Positions 25,594-36,270 of a DNA stretch of 64,000 nt are shown here, in pieces; position 1 is the first letter of the stretch, and the number at the start of each line of letters is the position of its first letter. Position numbers and translations under genes: made by a program. Origin of the DNA: CBDEGU01 sp965238045 (GTDB lineage Bacteria; Acidobacteriota; Terriglobia; Bryobacterales; UBA6623); NCBI GenBank assembly GCA_965238045.1, contig CBDEGU010000012.1, positions 1,116,001-1,180,000 of the forward strand, given 5' to 3'. The notes beneath the pieces are model-generated. The model ran no database searches, was not told the origin of the DNA, and was given only the letters and a program-made list of their open reading frames with translations.

Positions 25594-26025
25594 TTACTGA
25601 CCCAGAAGTCCCTCGCCCTCCGGCCCTCGCAACTGGCTAGTCCGGCTCCAGCTCTTGGCGAGGCGCCGCGACACCGCTGCCGCGATCAGGAAGCCAATCC
25701 CGAGAGCCACCAGCAGCCCACCGGGGATTACCAAATCCGAATCCTTAAATGTAAGCACGAGACAGCCGATTCCCAGGCTCGCGAGAATGATCCCGGGTGG
25801 AAGCAGTGCCAAAGCGCGTTCTTGCGGGTTCACTCGGTCTGTTGCGAGATCCTCCAGCATCTTCTTTCCGCCTTCAGACTCGATGAATTGGGTGAGTTCG
25901 GTTCCGGATCCGAACTTATCCAACAGGTGTTTATGTAACTCAGTTCGTGCCTGGATCTTTACCTGTTGTTGGCGCGTAAAGAGCCAAACGAGGTACAAAA
26001 CCATCGCCCCGACGACTATCGGCAT
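25594..26025 (-). CDS. Small membrane protein of unknown function
   Basis: ATG 26025 is preceded by GGGAGG at a good distance. The product of 143 residues has one N-terminal membrane segment (IVVGAMVLYLVWLFT), a charged soluble helix-rich part (about 20-75: KHLLDKFGSGTELTQFIES), and two closely spaced membrane segments (about 80-125: PPGIILASLGIGCLVLTF, VIPGGLLVALGIGFLIAAA). I recognise no named family. Position and strand suggest an operon with the sigma/anti-sigma pair downstream. Confidence 0.75.
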   Translation of the reverse strand: MPIVVGAMVLYLVWLFTRQQQVKIQARTELHKHLLDKFGSGTELTQFIESEGGKKMLEDLATDRVNPQERALALLPPGIILASLGIGCLVLTFKDSDLVIPGGLLVALGIGFLIAAAVSRRLAKSWSRTSQLRGPEGEGLLGQ

Positions 26026-26217
26026 TTCCGTACCCTCCCTGTGGTGCAAGCATAAGGATTCTCGTCGACCCGAACCCAGCCGCAGCTCTTGGACCCGGCC
26101 GGGGGACGACGCGAATCGTTCTTCGCTTTGATAACGCCTGAGAGTGCGAAGTGGTTAACAGCAGTTGGTCAAAGCCGTCGACTCTGGCGTCAGGAGTAAA
26201 GTAGTAGTCGCTGCCCC

Positions 26218-27486
26218 GTGTCGAAGTTGCCCGTGCCGAAGACAATCCAGAACGCCCTCGCCGCCATCACCGCCGCGCTAGGCCGCGCCCGCTCCGACAC
26301 CCAGGGTACTCTGTTCGCGGGCCGGGCAGCCAAGCCCTTGCTTGCGCTCGGTTCAGTCGCGGCCTCGCTCTTGCTGCTCGAAATCGTTACTGCCTATACC
26401 GGCCTGCTCGTCCCCAGCGAGTTCGAAGACCGCCACACGATGCTGCATGAGTTCTTCGAGCCCGACCCCGACCTCGGCTTCAAAACGCGCGCTGATCTGA
26501 AAAACTTCCTCATACGGTGGCGCGAGACCGGCGTCGAAGGACGCTACACAACCGATGCATTCGGCTTCCGCAACGCCGGAAGGGATTACCGGCAAAGCAG
26601 CCTCTTCTTCGTCGGCGATTCCTTCACCTGGGGAGTATGGCTCGCTCGCCAACAAACGTTCCCCGAGATCCTCGAGGACGAACTCAGCGAGCCTGCCATC
26701 AATCTCGCCCAGCAGGGTTACTACATCGAGCAATACGAACGCCTGCTCGAGCGGCACGCGCCCGTGCGGTACTTGCCTGTGCGGCGTGTGGCTGCGCGGC
26801 GGCCCGCCGTCGTAGCGCTCTGCATCTACGCCAACGACCTGGCGCCTCCGATAAGCTCCGAAGACCTTCGCGACTTCTACTCCCGCTTCGGCTGGGACAA
26901 ATACCAGTCCTACCCCGCGCGCGAGAAGCGGCTTTCGTTCCGCGTTGGCGAGATGCTTGCGGGCGGGTTCGCGCGCCTGCTCGAATCCGCCGGCCGGGGC
27001 GGACACGACGGTCAGGACGCGTCCGCCCCGGAATCCCCGCTCGACACCCGGACAGCGCCGTCGGGTATGCGCTTCTACCGCAAGATGGGAGCCATCCCCG
27101 AGTATTTCAGCAACAAATGGAACGAGAACACCGAGACCGTGTTTCGCCGAACGCTCGAGTCCCTCCTAGCCCAAGCGATCACACCGGTCGTCTTCCTGCT
27201 GCCGTCGAAGGAATCAGCCTACAAGCAGGAATACCTCAAACTCTTCCCCAGCCGGTATCTGGAAGTCGAAGAGAAGGGATACCGGCGGCTCTGCGAAATC
27301 TCCCAATCTCTGGCAGTTGAGTGCGAAGACCTAACCGAAACCTTCCGCCAGGAAGCCGGCTCGGCTTCGGCTTATTTCCCTCTCGATCCTCACTGGAACC
27401 AGCGCGGCCACCAGATCGCCGCCCGGGAGATGAAACCGCTTCTGCGCCGGCTGCTGACAACCTCCGGCAAGCTGCCAGCCCCCTGA
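26218..27486 (+). CDS. SGNH/GDSL-hydrolase-like protein with membrane anchor
   Basis: This is an SGNH-type esterase or acetyltransferase-associated fold. One membrane segment lies at about residues 40-62 (PLLALGSVAASLLLLEIVTAYTG). The nucleophile block is SLFFVGDSFTWGVWL (Ser of GDSF at about residue 138), an Asn occurs in the INLAQQGYYIEQYE region, and the Asp-His pair is in FPLDPHWNQRGHQIAA (about 386-400). The layout resembles AlgX/AlgJ-like exopolysaccharide acetylation proteins, but also many uncharacterised bacterial SGNH proteins. The GTG at 26218 is the first start in frame; a later start is possible. Confidence 0.8.
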   Translation: MSKLPVPKTIQNALAAITAALGRARSDTQGTLFAGRAAKPLLALGSVAASLLLLEIVTAYTGLLVPSEFEDRHTMLHEFFEPDPDLGFKTRADLKNFLIRWRETGVEGRYTTDAFGFRNAGRDYRQSSLFFVGDSFTWGVWLARQQTFPEILEDELSEPAINLAQQGYYIEQYERLLERHAPVRYLPVRRVAARRPAVVALCIYANDLAPPISSEDLRDFYSRFGWDKYQSYPAREKRLSFRVGEMLAGGFARLLESAGRGGHDGQDASAPESPLDTRTAPSGMRFYRKMGAIPEYFSNKWNENTETVFRRTLESLLAQAITPVVFLLPSKESAYKQEYLKLFPSRYLEVEEKGYRRLCEISQSLAVECEDLTETFRQEAGSASAYFPLDPHWNQRGHQIAAREMKPLLRRLLTTSGKLPAP

Positions 27487-27618
27487 GCCTAACCTGTTCC
27501 TGGCTGTGCCCAACTGGGCCGAACTGGGCCTCTATCCAACCGGCCCACTCCGCCGCCTGCGATAGAATGAATGTCTTCCCGCCGCCCGCGGCGGCCGCCC
27601 CTCTGCCGGAGATTCCCC

Positions 27619-28989
27619 ATGCCCGCGTTTGCACTCAAACCGCAGTCCGTCCCGCGGGTCGACACCGCCCACCGGACCATCGCCACCCCCATCCCCGTAC
27701 CCGAGTCCATTGCTCTGCTCGAACGGCTTCAGCGGGTCGAGCCGCGCGCCATGCAAGGCCAGCCGCCGGTCATCTGGGACCGCGCCGAGGGTGTGAACGT
27801 TTACGACCGCTGGGGCAATCGCTGGATCGACTGGTCCTCGGGCGTCCTCATTACCAATGCCGGGCACAACGACCCGCGCATCAACAAGGCGATTCGCGGC
27901 CAGCTCGATCATGGACTGCTCACCACCTACTGCTTCCCGAGTGAAATTCGGCTCAAGCTCGTCGAAAAACTCGTTTCCCTGCTGCCCGATCCGCTCAAGA
28001 AAGTCTTCCTGCTCACCACCGGCTCGGAGACCGTCGAATGCGCCGTCAAGCTCTGTCGCGCCCGCGGCATCGGGGTCGGCGGCAAGAAGAAGATCACCAT
28101 CGTCTCGTTCGCCAACGCCTTTCACGGACGCACCATGGGCTCCCAGCAGGCCGGCGGCATTCCCGCGCTCAAGGAGTGGATCGTCAACCTCGACCCCGGT
28201 TTTGTGCAAGTGCCCTTCCCCGACGGCTTTCGCAACAAGGACACCTCCTTCGAGGGCTTCGAGCGCAATCTCCGCGACCAGGGCGTGAATTTTGATTCCA
28301 TCGCCGGCGTCATCTTTGAAACCTACCAGGGAGCCGACGCCGCCTTCGCTCCCACCGAGTTCATTCAGAAACTGCGCCGCTGGTGCGACGACCACCAGGC
28401 CCTGATGGTCTGTGACGAGGTCCAGGCCGGCTTCGCGCGCACGGGCACATTCTGGGGATTCGAGCATTACGGCGTCGTGCCCGACCTGGCCTGCTTCGGC
28501 AAGGGCACTACCAGTTCGCTGCCGCTCTCGGTCGTTGCCGGACGCGCCGACGTGATGGATCTCTACGGGCCAGGCAGCATGACCTCCACCCATACCGGCA
28601 ATCCGCTCTGTTGCGCCGCCGCGCTCGCCAACATCGAGACCCTGCTAGAGGAGGACCTGGCCGGCAACGCCCGGCGCATGGGCGAAGTGCTGCACCGCGA
28701 ACTCCAGCAACTCCGCGCCGACTTCCCCCAGATCGCCGCCGTCATGGGACGCGGCCTGGTGGCGGGCGTCGTCATCGCCGACCCCGCAACGGGCGAGCCC
28801 GGCGCCAATCTGGCCTTCCAGATCGTCAAGCGCTCGGTCGAAAAGGGCCTGCTGCTCTTCAGCCCCGTCGGTCCCGGAGGAGGAACCGTCAAAATCTGCC
28901 CGCCGCTCATCATCAACGAAGAAGTACTCAACGAATCGCTGGCCGTCTTCCGCGAAGCCGTCACCGAAGCGGTCGCCGAGAATGAGTAG
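27619..28989 (+). CDS. Class III PLP-dependent aminotransferase
   Basis: The fold is that of 4-aminobutyrate/ornithine aminotransferases: GNRWIDWSSGVLITNAGHND, LTTGSETVECAVKLCR (phosphate-binding), FANAFHGRTMGSQQ, a cofactor-contacting Asp in MVCDEVQAGFARTG, and the Schiff-base Lys in CFGKGTTSSLPLS. The C-terminus VKICPPLIINEEVLNESL is typical. I set the start at ATG 27619 (GGAG upstream), 16 codons inside the longest frame, because the earlier residues are Arg/Pro-rich and not conserved. The substrate is probably an omega-amino acid; identity not assignable from sequence. Confidence 0.9.
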   Translation: MPAFALKPQSVPRVDTAHRTIATPIPVPESIALLERLQRVEPRAMQGQPPVIWDRAEGVNVYDRWGNRWIDWSSGVLITNAGHNDPRINKAIRGQLDHGLLTTYCFPSEIRLKLVEKLVSLLPDPLKKVFLLTTGSETVECAVKLCRARGIGVGGKKKITIVSFANAFHGRTMGSQQAGGIPALKEWIVNLDPGFVQVPFPDGFRNKDTSFEGFERNLRDQGVNFDSIAGVIFETYQGADAAFAPTEFIQKLRRWCDDHQALMVCDEVQAGFARTGTFWGFEHYGVVPDLACFGKGTTSSLPLSVVAGRADVMDLYGPGSMTSTHTGNPLCCAAALANIETLLEEDLAGNARRMGEVLHRELQQLRADFPQIAAVMGRGLVAGVVIADPATGEPGANLAFQIVKRSVEKGLLLFSPVGPGGGTVKICPPLIINEEVLNESLAVFREAVTEAVAENE

Positions 28990-29416
28990 GACAACTGACA
29001 AGTGCGGATTTGACATTCAAGTTACAGTACATGTATCTGTCGTAACTGAATCATATTACATATGTTATAGTATATCGAATACATCTATACGATCGCTCCC
29101 CCTGTGATTGCCTCACCCCCAGACCCACCGTCAACGACGTGCCCGCCGTGCCTTCCAGCGCCCGCGCCGAACCCTCCATTGCATGCGGGCGCCAAAAGAT
29201 GTTGTTTTGGAGGACGCATGTTTCTTCACCGTTCGATTTTGGTGGTATAGTTGCGGTGGAGATTGGTCGAGCTAGGATATCACGGTCGCAACAGTTTTGC
29301 CGGATGTCGAACCACCCGGCCATCGACGAACGGAGGTCGGCAAGCTTGAGGCGAGCTGTATACGGCGCCGGGGGCGATGGGCGTCGTCCGATGCTTAGCC
29401 GCGCATAGAAGGACTC
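28990..29416. promoter_or_regulatory. AT-rich intergenic region with a dyad, upstream of hicBA
   Basis: Bases 29010-29095 are clearly more AT-rich than the surroundings. A dyad AGTTAC (29020-29025) ... GTAACT (29042-29047) brackets a palindromic GTACATGTAT core. A second AT stretch (TATGTTATAGTATATCG) follows. This could be the promoter/operator region of the toxin-antitoxin pair, although the hicB start is 370 bp away. No gene was recognised here. Confidence 0.35.
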
Positions 29417-29827
29417 ATGGCGAAGACAGCAAAAAAGGGGAAACCCGCGGCGAAGAAGAAAACTTCCGCCCCTCACGACATCGTCCTGAATGTGCTCGGA
29501 TACCGGGAAGAGGGCGACTGGGTGGCTCTTGCGCTGGAAATGGATCTCAGGGGCTACGGAGCAACGATCGATGAGGCGCTGACAGAGTTGGCTGACCTAG
29601 TTGCCACGCAGATGAGCTTCGCAAGGTTCAAGGGCCAGCCAGAAATGATTTCGAAACCGGCAGAACCGGTCTATTGGAGACTTTTTGAGACCGCTGTGCT
29701 CGATCATCTGCGTGATCTTACCCTGGATTCTGTCCCAAGCAATCCTGAGTATGAGGCCAGAAGTTTACCCCTGCCGCCAGCGCATGTGATAGCCGAGCTT
29801 TCCGATTTCCGCGAGGCGAATGCCTAA
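29417..29827 (+). CDS. hicB: HicB-like antitoxin
   Basis: The HicB fold (partial RNase-H-like domain) is seen in HDIVLNVLGYREEGDWVALALEMDLRGYG, then ATIDEALTELADLV, the signature in which the protein substrate-like pocket is degenerate. A lysine-rich N-terminal tail (AKKGKPAAKKK) precedes it. The C-terminal 60 residues are not a recognisable DNA-binding domain. The antitoxin-first order and an 8-bp overlap with the toxin gene suit a type II module. It may autoregulate with its partner. Confidence 0.7.
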   Translation: MAKTAKKGKPAAKKKTSAPHDIVLNVLGYREEGDWVALALEMDLRGYGATIDEALTELADLVATQMSFARFKGQPEMISKPAEPVYWRLFETAVLDHLRDLTLDSVPSNPEYEARSLPLPPAHVIAELSDFREANA

Positions 29828-30056
29828 GGCATACAAGTTTCGTGAACTCCAGAAACTGTTGCGCGAACACGATCCCAGATTCGAGTTTTGGGCCGTACGG
29901 GGCAAAGGGAGTGAGCGCGTGATCTACCACCCTGATGTGGAAGGTCGTGCTGAATCGCATCCGGTCAAGTACCACGGTAGGAATCAAGAAATTCGCCGAG
30001 GGGCCCTCTCATCAATCATCAGACGTTTCAAGCTGCCCAAGAGTATGTTCTCATAG
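29820..30056 (+). CDS. hicA: HicA-like mRNA interferase toxin, variant active site
   Basis: This 78-residue protein has the HicA double-stranded-RNA-binding-like fold: FRELQKLLREHDPRFEFW, RGKGSERVIYHPD, HPVKYHGRNQEIRRGALSSI, then IRRFKLPKSMF, the usual HicA ending. The catalytic His normally in the GSHH loop is not at its expected place (GKGSERVIYH); a His three residues later might substitute. It overlaps hicB by 8 bp. HicA toxins cleave mRNA; activity of this variant is uncertain. Confidence 0.65.
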   Translation: MPKAYKFRELQKLLREHDPRFEFWAVRGKGSERVIYHPDVEGRAESHPVKYHGRNQEIRRGALSSIIRRFKLPKSMFS

Positions 30057-30391
30057 TGGGCCCGCTTACGATCACAGTGTCGAAGTCCGTTTCCCTACTT
30101 CCCTGTCTTCGGGACGATCCCTTTGACTTTCCGGTAACTTCGCTATAGGTCAGCCGCCGCTCCCCCCGCTGTTCGCCCCAATCCTCGAAAATCCCGGCAA
30201 AACTGGACGAACGGCCCCCTTTCAGATCCGCCCTCACCTGTTCGTTCAGGATCGATATTTCCACGAAACCCCATAAGAATCAGCCCGAAACGGACCACCC
30301 CATGCTATTCTGAAACGATAATAGTCAAGAACGTTTTGGCGAGCACAAGCAGGGAGTCGGCGCCGGTCCAGGCTGCCGAGAGGTGAAAGCA
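30057..30391. other. Intergenic region, no gene recognised
   Basis: A 78-codon minus-strand frame (30028-30264) encodes a Glu/Arg-rich peptide with the stretch NEQVRADLKGGRSSSFAGIF. It overlaps the end of hicA and I cannot support it as a gene. The right part should hold the promoter of the OmpA-like gene (AGAGGTG ribosome site just before ATG 30392). Confidence 0.35.
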
Positions 30392-30659
30392 ATGATACGA
30401 AACCGAATCATACCGTTGTTAGGATTGCTCTGTCTGTCAGCGACCCATCTGCTTGCGCAGGGTCTCGAAACCAGCACGAAAAAGGGTGCCTGGGAAGAGA
30501 TCAACTTTGCCTTCGACCGCGCGGTTTTGACCGACGGTTACCCCAGCCTGCTCCGCCTGGCGGATCTGCTCAGCAAGCACGCCGATTTCCGTGTCAAGCT
30601 TGCGGGCCACGCCGACCATATGGGCTCGAATGACTACAACGTTCGCCTGGGCCGGCAGC

Positions 30660-32107
30660 GAGATTGTCCCGAATCTAGTTGAAGGTGGAAGGGCGGCGGT
30701 TCTCAAGCCCGGTTCTCTGAGAGAATCGAGCAAACCTTTCACCACAAAGGAGAACCGCCGTGAAGAAACGATATCACATTCTGGATTTCGCGAAGCAACA
30801 GCCAGTCAGCCCCAACGACCTCACCCGCCTGCTCAGCCAAAACTCCCAACTCATGCTGCCCTTGGTTGAACTGGTCGAGCAGTGCCGCGGAGCCGTCGAC
30901 GAGGTTATCGACGTCACCGGCCGCGCCGCCATTCAAGCCGTGCTGGAACTGTCGGCGCAGCAAGTTACCGGTGGAAAACTTTCCCAGCCCGGCAAGAAGC
31001 GCCGCGGCGATGTGGTCCGCTGGGGCCGCCAGCCCGGTCGCGTCAAGCTCAGCAACCGCAAACTGCGCGTCAGCAAACCCAGACTGCGCAAACGCTCCGG
31101 CGGCGAGGTCAAAGTGCCCGCTTACGAAGCGATGCAGGACGACGAACGCCTCGGCGCGCGCATGCTCGACATTCTGATGAAGGGCGTCTCGACGCGCAAC
31201 TATGCCGGGGTGATTGGCGCAATGGCCGGCACGGCCGGGGTGTCGAAATCCGCCGTCAGCCGGGAGGCAGTCGAGGCCGCCGAAAAGAGCATCGACGAAG
31301 TGCTCACGCGGCGCCTGGATGAGTTGGATCTGCTGGTGATCTACGTGGACGGTTTGATCTTCGCAGATCATGTAGTGCTTGCAGCGGTGGGCGTAGACCG
31401 TCAGGGCAACAAACATGTGCTGGGATTGCAGCACGCCGCCACTGAGAGCACAGCCGCCGCCGAAGACTTGCTGAGGGGCATGGTCGAGCGGGGAGTATCG
31501 ACGGAGAAAAACAGGCTCTTCGTGCTCGATGGATCGAAGGCCCTGCGGGCGGCGGTGCGGCGGGTCTTCGGCAAAGTTCCGGTGCAGCGCTGCCGTGCTC
31601 ACAAGCTGCGCAATGTCGTCGAGCGGCTGCCTAAGGCCGAGCGCGATCAGGCCAAAGCGGCGATCCGGGCCGCCTGGCGGCTGGGAGCCCAAGATGGACA
31701 AGCGCGGCTGGAGAAGCTAGCCCAGTGGTACGAGGGTGACTGGCCCGAGGCGGCGGTGAGTTTGCGCGAAGGCATGGAGGAGTGTTTCACCATCAACCGC
31801 CTGGGTGCGCCGCCGTCGCTGCATCGCTGCCTGGCGACGACGAACATCGTCGAGTCTCCTAACGCCGGGGTGCGGCGGAGAACGCGGCGAGTGACCCGCT
31901 GGAAGGACGCGGCCATGGTGTGTCGCTGGGCCACGGCTGCATTCCTCGATACCGAGAAAAGCTTCCGCAAGATCATGGGTTACAAGGATCTGTGGATGCT
32001 CGACGCCATCCTCAATCCGGCCAAGGCCACAGCAGCAAAGGCTGCCTAGTACAATGCTCTTTTACGCCGCCGCCCTACAAACCCTCAACTACGATTGGGA
32101 CACTCTC
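30660..32107 (+). mobile_element. IS256-family insertion sequence, copy 2 (1448 bp)
   Basis: This has the same ends as copy 1 (GAGATTGTCCC ... GGGACACTCTC) and is flanked by a perfect 8-bp target duplication CCGGCAGC at 30652-30659 and 32108-32115. Its orientation matches that of the host gene. Only two differences from copy 1 were noticed, so the two insertions are recent. Confidence 0.95.
30760..32049 (+). CDS. IS256/Mutator-family transposase, copy 2
   Basis: This is identical to the transposase at 11452-12741 except for Ser9 to Phe (TCC to TTC) and one Arg to Gln (CGG to CAG) just after VLAAVGVDR. All catalytic residues (YVDGLIF, VLDGSKALRA, NIVESPNAG) are intact. It sits inside the OmpA/Ig-like gene. 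Downstream in another frame an apparent long open frame crosses from the element into the host gene, but this is a chance fusion. Confidence 0.95.
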   Translation: MKKRYHILDFAKQQPVSPNDLTRLLSQNSQLMLPLVELVEQCRGAVDEVIDVTGRAAIQAVLELSAQQVTGGKLSQPGKKRRGDVVRWGRQPGRVKLSNRKLRVSKPRLRKRSGGEVKVPAYEAMQDDERLGARMLDILMKGVSTRNYAGVIGAMAGTAGVSKSAVSREAVEAAEKSIDEVLTRRLDELDLLVIYVDGLIFADHVVLAAVGVDRQGNKHVLGLQHAATESTAAAEDLLRGMVERGVSTEKNRLFVLDGSKALRAAVRRVFGKVPVQRCRAHKLRNVVERLPKAERDQAKAAIRAAWRLGAQDGQARLEKLAQWYEGDWPEAAVSLREGMEECFTINRLGAPPSLHRCLATTNIVESPNAGVRRRTRRVTRWKDAAMVCRWATAAFLDTEKSFRKIMGYKDLWMLDAILNPAKATAAKAA

Positions 32108-34620
32108 CCGGCAGCGAGCCGAGATGGTTCGCGATTTTTTGGTGAAGTATGGCGCTCGCCAGAGCCAGATCAGCGCCGAATCCTACGGAGAGCAGCAGCC
32201 AACCGCCGACAACGGAAAGCGCGAAGGCCGCTGGATGAACCGGCGCGTGCAGGTCACCGTCACCGACGCCCAGGGCAACATCATTAGCGACGGCGGCGTC
32301 GGTGACGCCATTGCGTCGCTTGACGACCTGCTCAAGGCGCAAGAAGAATGCTGCAGCAAGATTTTGAAGAAATTAGAAGACCTCGACAAGCTTGATGACA
32401 TCCTGGCCATGCTCAAGGGATTGAAAAATGAGAACGACAAGCTCAAGGACGAGATCGGCAAGCTCAAGCACGACCACGAAGGACTCCAGCGGAAGGTAGC
32501 AGCGGCGCCCGCGCCCGCCACGCGCGAGGACGTGCGCGACATCGTTAAGGAAGCAGCCTACAAGCCCGGCAAGAAGTTCTCCGCCGTCAATCTGAATGTC
32601 GGCCCCGACACGCTCGACGGCAATTTGACCGTCACCGGTCAAGGCCGCGCCTTTGTGCCCTTCGCGAAGCATCACGCCATTCAAGCGCAGGGCGAGTTCA
32701 TGCACAACTTCATGCGCGACGAAGGACAAGTCGATCTCGGCATCGTGAATCGCTTCGGCAATTTCCAGGCCGGCGTGTTTTCGAGCTTCAAGTACGTGAA
32801 TTTCAGCGAGTACGCCCATGCCGGGGCGCTCGGCCAGGCTTCGGCCACCTTCGACTACATCTTCAATCGCGGCCGCGTCGGTGTGTTCGGCACCCGAGGT
32901 TTCATGGACGGCTCGATTCTCGACCGGCGCATCCTGGGCCCGAATCTCCGCGAAGAGACCTATCTCAATATCATCGAGCAGTTCGGCTTCAGCACGGCGC
33001 TGGCGGCCTGGAACGATTCCTGGTTCGAAGGGAACCTCGGCGCGCAGTTCCGCGAGTTCGGAAGCAACAAGGCTGGCGGCACGCTGCGCTACATCCATCC
33101 GCTCAACAAACGGCTTGCGCTGACCATCGAGGGCGGAGTCAACGAGACCCTGATATCGAGCAACAACCCCGGCCGCTTCGCCGTCGGCTTGCAATTCGGC
33201 CACTGGCTGAGCCCCAAGGACTATGGCAAAGACACCGGCCGCCCGATTCCGGTCGACATTCCCCGTATCCGCTACGAGGTGCTGACGCGTCAGATCCGCT
33301 CGGGCAACGATGCGCCTGTCGCCGACGCCGGTGTCGACCTGATCGGAATCGAAGCCGGTCTGGTAACACTCGACGGCTCGAACTCCTCTGACGCCGACGA
33401 TGACCCGATCACCTTCCAGTGGGAGCAGATCGCCGGGCCAACGGTTTCGCTCAGCAGCCCTGCCAGCGCGCAAGCCAGCTTCACCGCCGAAGAAGGCCAG
33501 ACCTATCACTTCCGTCTGACGGTGCGTGACGACCACAACGGCGTCGGCACCGACCGCGTCACCGTCAGCACGCTGGACCGGCAGATTACCATCACCCGCT
33601 TCACCGCCGAGCCGCTCACCGTGCTCGCGGGACAGTCGACGACCATCGTCTGGTCCGTGGAGAACGCCACCGAGGCGCAGATCTCCGGCATCGGCGATGT
33701 GGATCCGCGTGGAGGCAGCTCGGTCGTCAGTCTGACCGAGACCACCACATTCACACTGACGGCGCGCAACCCGAAGCGCGAGATCAGCCAGACGATCACC
33801 GTCACGGTGCAGCCGCCCGATCAGCCGATCATCGCGAACTTCTTCGCCACCCCGTCGCGGATCTCGGCCGGCGAGGTAGCGACACTGACCTGGGATGTCC
33901 GCAACGCCACCGATGTGACGATCTCCGGCGTTGGGGCTGTCTCACCGGGCGGTTCGACCACGGTGACCCCGAGCGGCACCACTACCTACACGCTAACGGC
34001 GCGTAACGCGGTGGGCGAGGTTTCGGCCTCCGCGACCGTAACGGTCGTCCAGGGTTCGACGCAAGTCGAAATCCTCAGCTTCACCGCCTCGCCCGGCAAG
34101 GTGGCCATACCCGGCGACCCGGTGGTTCTGAGCTGGAGCGTCCGCAACGCGCACAACGTCGTTCTGACCGGAGTGGGCGAGGTTAGCCCGGACGGCGAGG
34201 CAACCGTCCATCCGACCGTAACGACGACCTACACTCTGAACGTAACCGGCGTGAACGGCGAGGACGCCACCGCGATCGTCATCGTCGAGATCGAGAACGT
34301 CAACCATGCCCCGATCGCCAAGGTCTTCGCGCCCTGGCTGATTAATGGCGACGGTCTGGGAACGATTGGCACGCTGAACGGCAGCGAGTCGAGAGACCCG
34401 GATGGCGATCCGATCACTTACTTCTGGCGCAATGTCGGAACCCTCGCGGCGGAGATTCTCGATCAGGGAGCCGCCCGGCCCCGGGTGAAGTTTACCGGAG
34501 GCAAGGGGCTCTATGAATTCGAGCTTGAGGTTACGGATGACAAGGGCCTGCGATCGTTCGCCCGCATCGCGGTCCGCATCGCCGACCCGCAGCCGAATCC
34601 GATCTAAGCGCTTGTCTTTA

Positions 34621-34650
34621 CCGGGAGGGGGTCTCAAGATCCCCTCCCGG
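34621..34650 (+). terminator. Stem-loop terminator after the surface protein gene
   Basis: A perfect 10-bp stem CCGGGAGGGG / CCCCTCCCGG with a 10-base loop lies 14 bp after the stop codon. No long T-run follows, as is common in this GC-rich genome. Confidence 0.7.
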
Positions 34651-34863
34651 ACAACATTGAGTCTTTGTGGTTTGAGCACCCCGCGCCGAGGTTTTGATCT
34701 GGCGAAGTTTTGATCCGGCGACTGCCCGGCGGGACATGTCAGGGATCCGCCGGTCGCGTCCGCGAACTGGTGATCGCCCTCCGCCAACCGGCCTTCCGCC
34801 AAGCGATGGCGAAGGTTATAATACCGCTACGAATCAAGGAACTAGGAATGCAAGGAACCTGCG

Positions 34864-36180
<1,317 letters not shown>

Positions 36181-36270
36181 CCCATCCCTTCCCCCCGCGG
36201 ACCGCGGCAAGAATTCCGCTGTTGGGAGTCATGGAGGGAAGTTGTTCTGAACTCACCACGGAGGAACACC

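Larger units (their letters stand above)
30392..34607 (+). pseudogene. OmpA/PKD/Ig-like surface protein gene, split by IS256-family copy 2
   Basis: The N-terminal piece (30392-30659) encodes a signal peptide (IIPLLGLLCLSATHLLAQG) and the start of an OmpA-like peptidoglycan-binding domain (INFAFDRAVLTDGY, VKLAGHADHMGSNDYN). Removing the element plus one 8-bp duplication (joining 30659 to 32116) gives LGRQRAEMVRDFLVKYGA and IS-AESYGEQQP, the second half of that domain, in frame. The joined protein (about 919 residues) continues with a coiled coil, a beta-rich region of about 230 residues that may form a barrel, a PKD-like domain (GSNSSDADDDPITFQWEQ), three repeated Ig-like domains (TLTWDVRNATDVTISGVG, TTTYTLTARN) and a final PKD/cadherin-like domain. 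The 3' part alone lacks a start and export signal. Confidence 0.9.

Noticed and set aside
31920..34607. 895-codon frame joining the end of IS256-family copy 2 to the surface protein
   Set aside because: It is a chance in-frame fusion: the first about 65 codons are out-of-frame transposase sequence. Excision of the element restores the real N-terminus.
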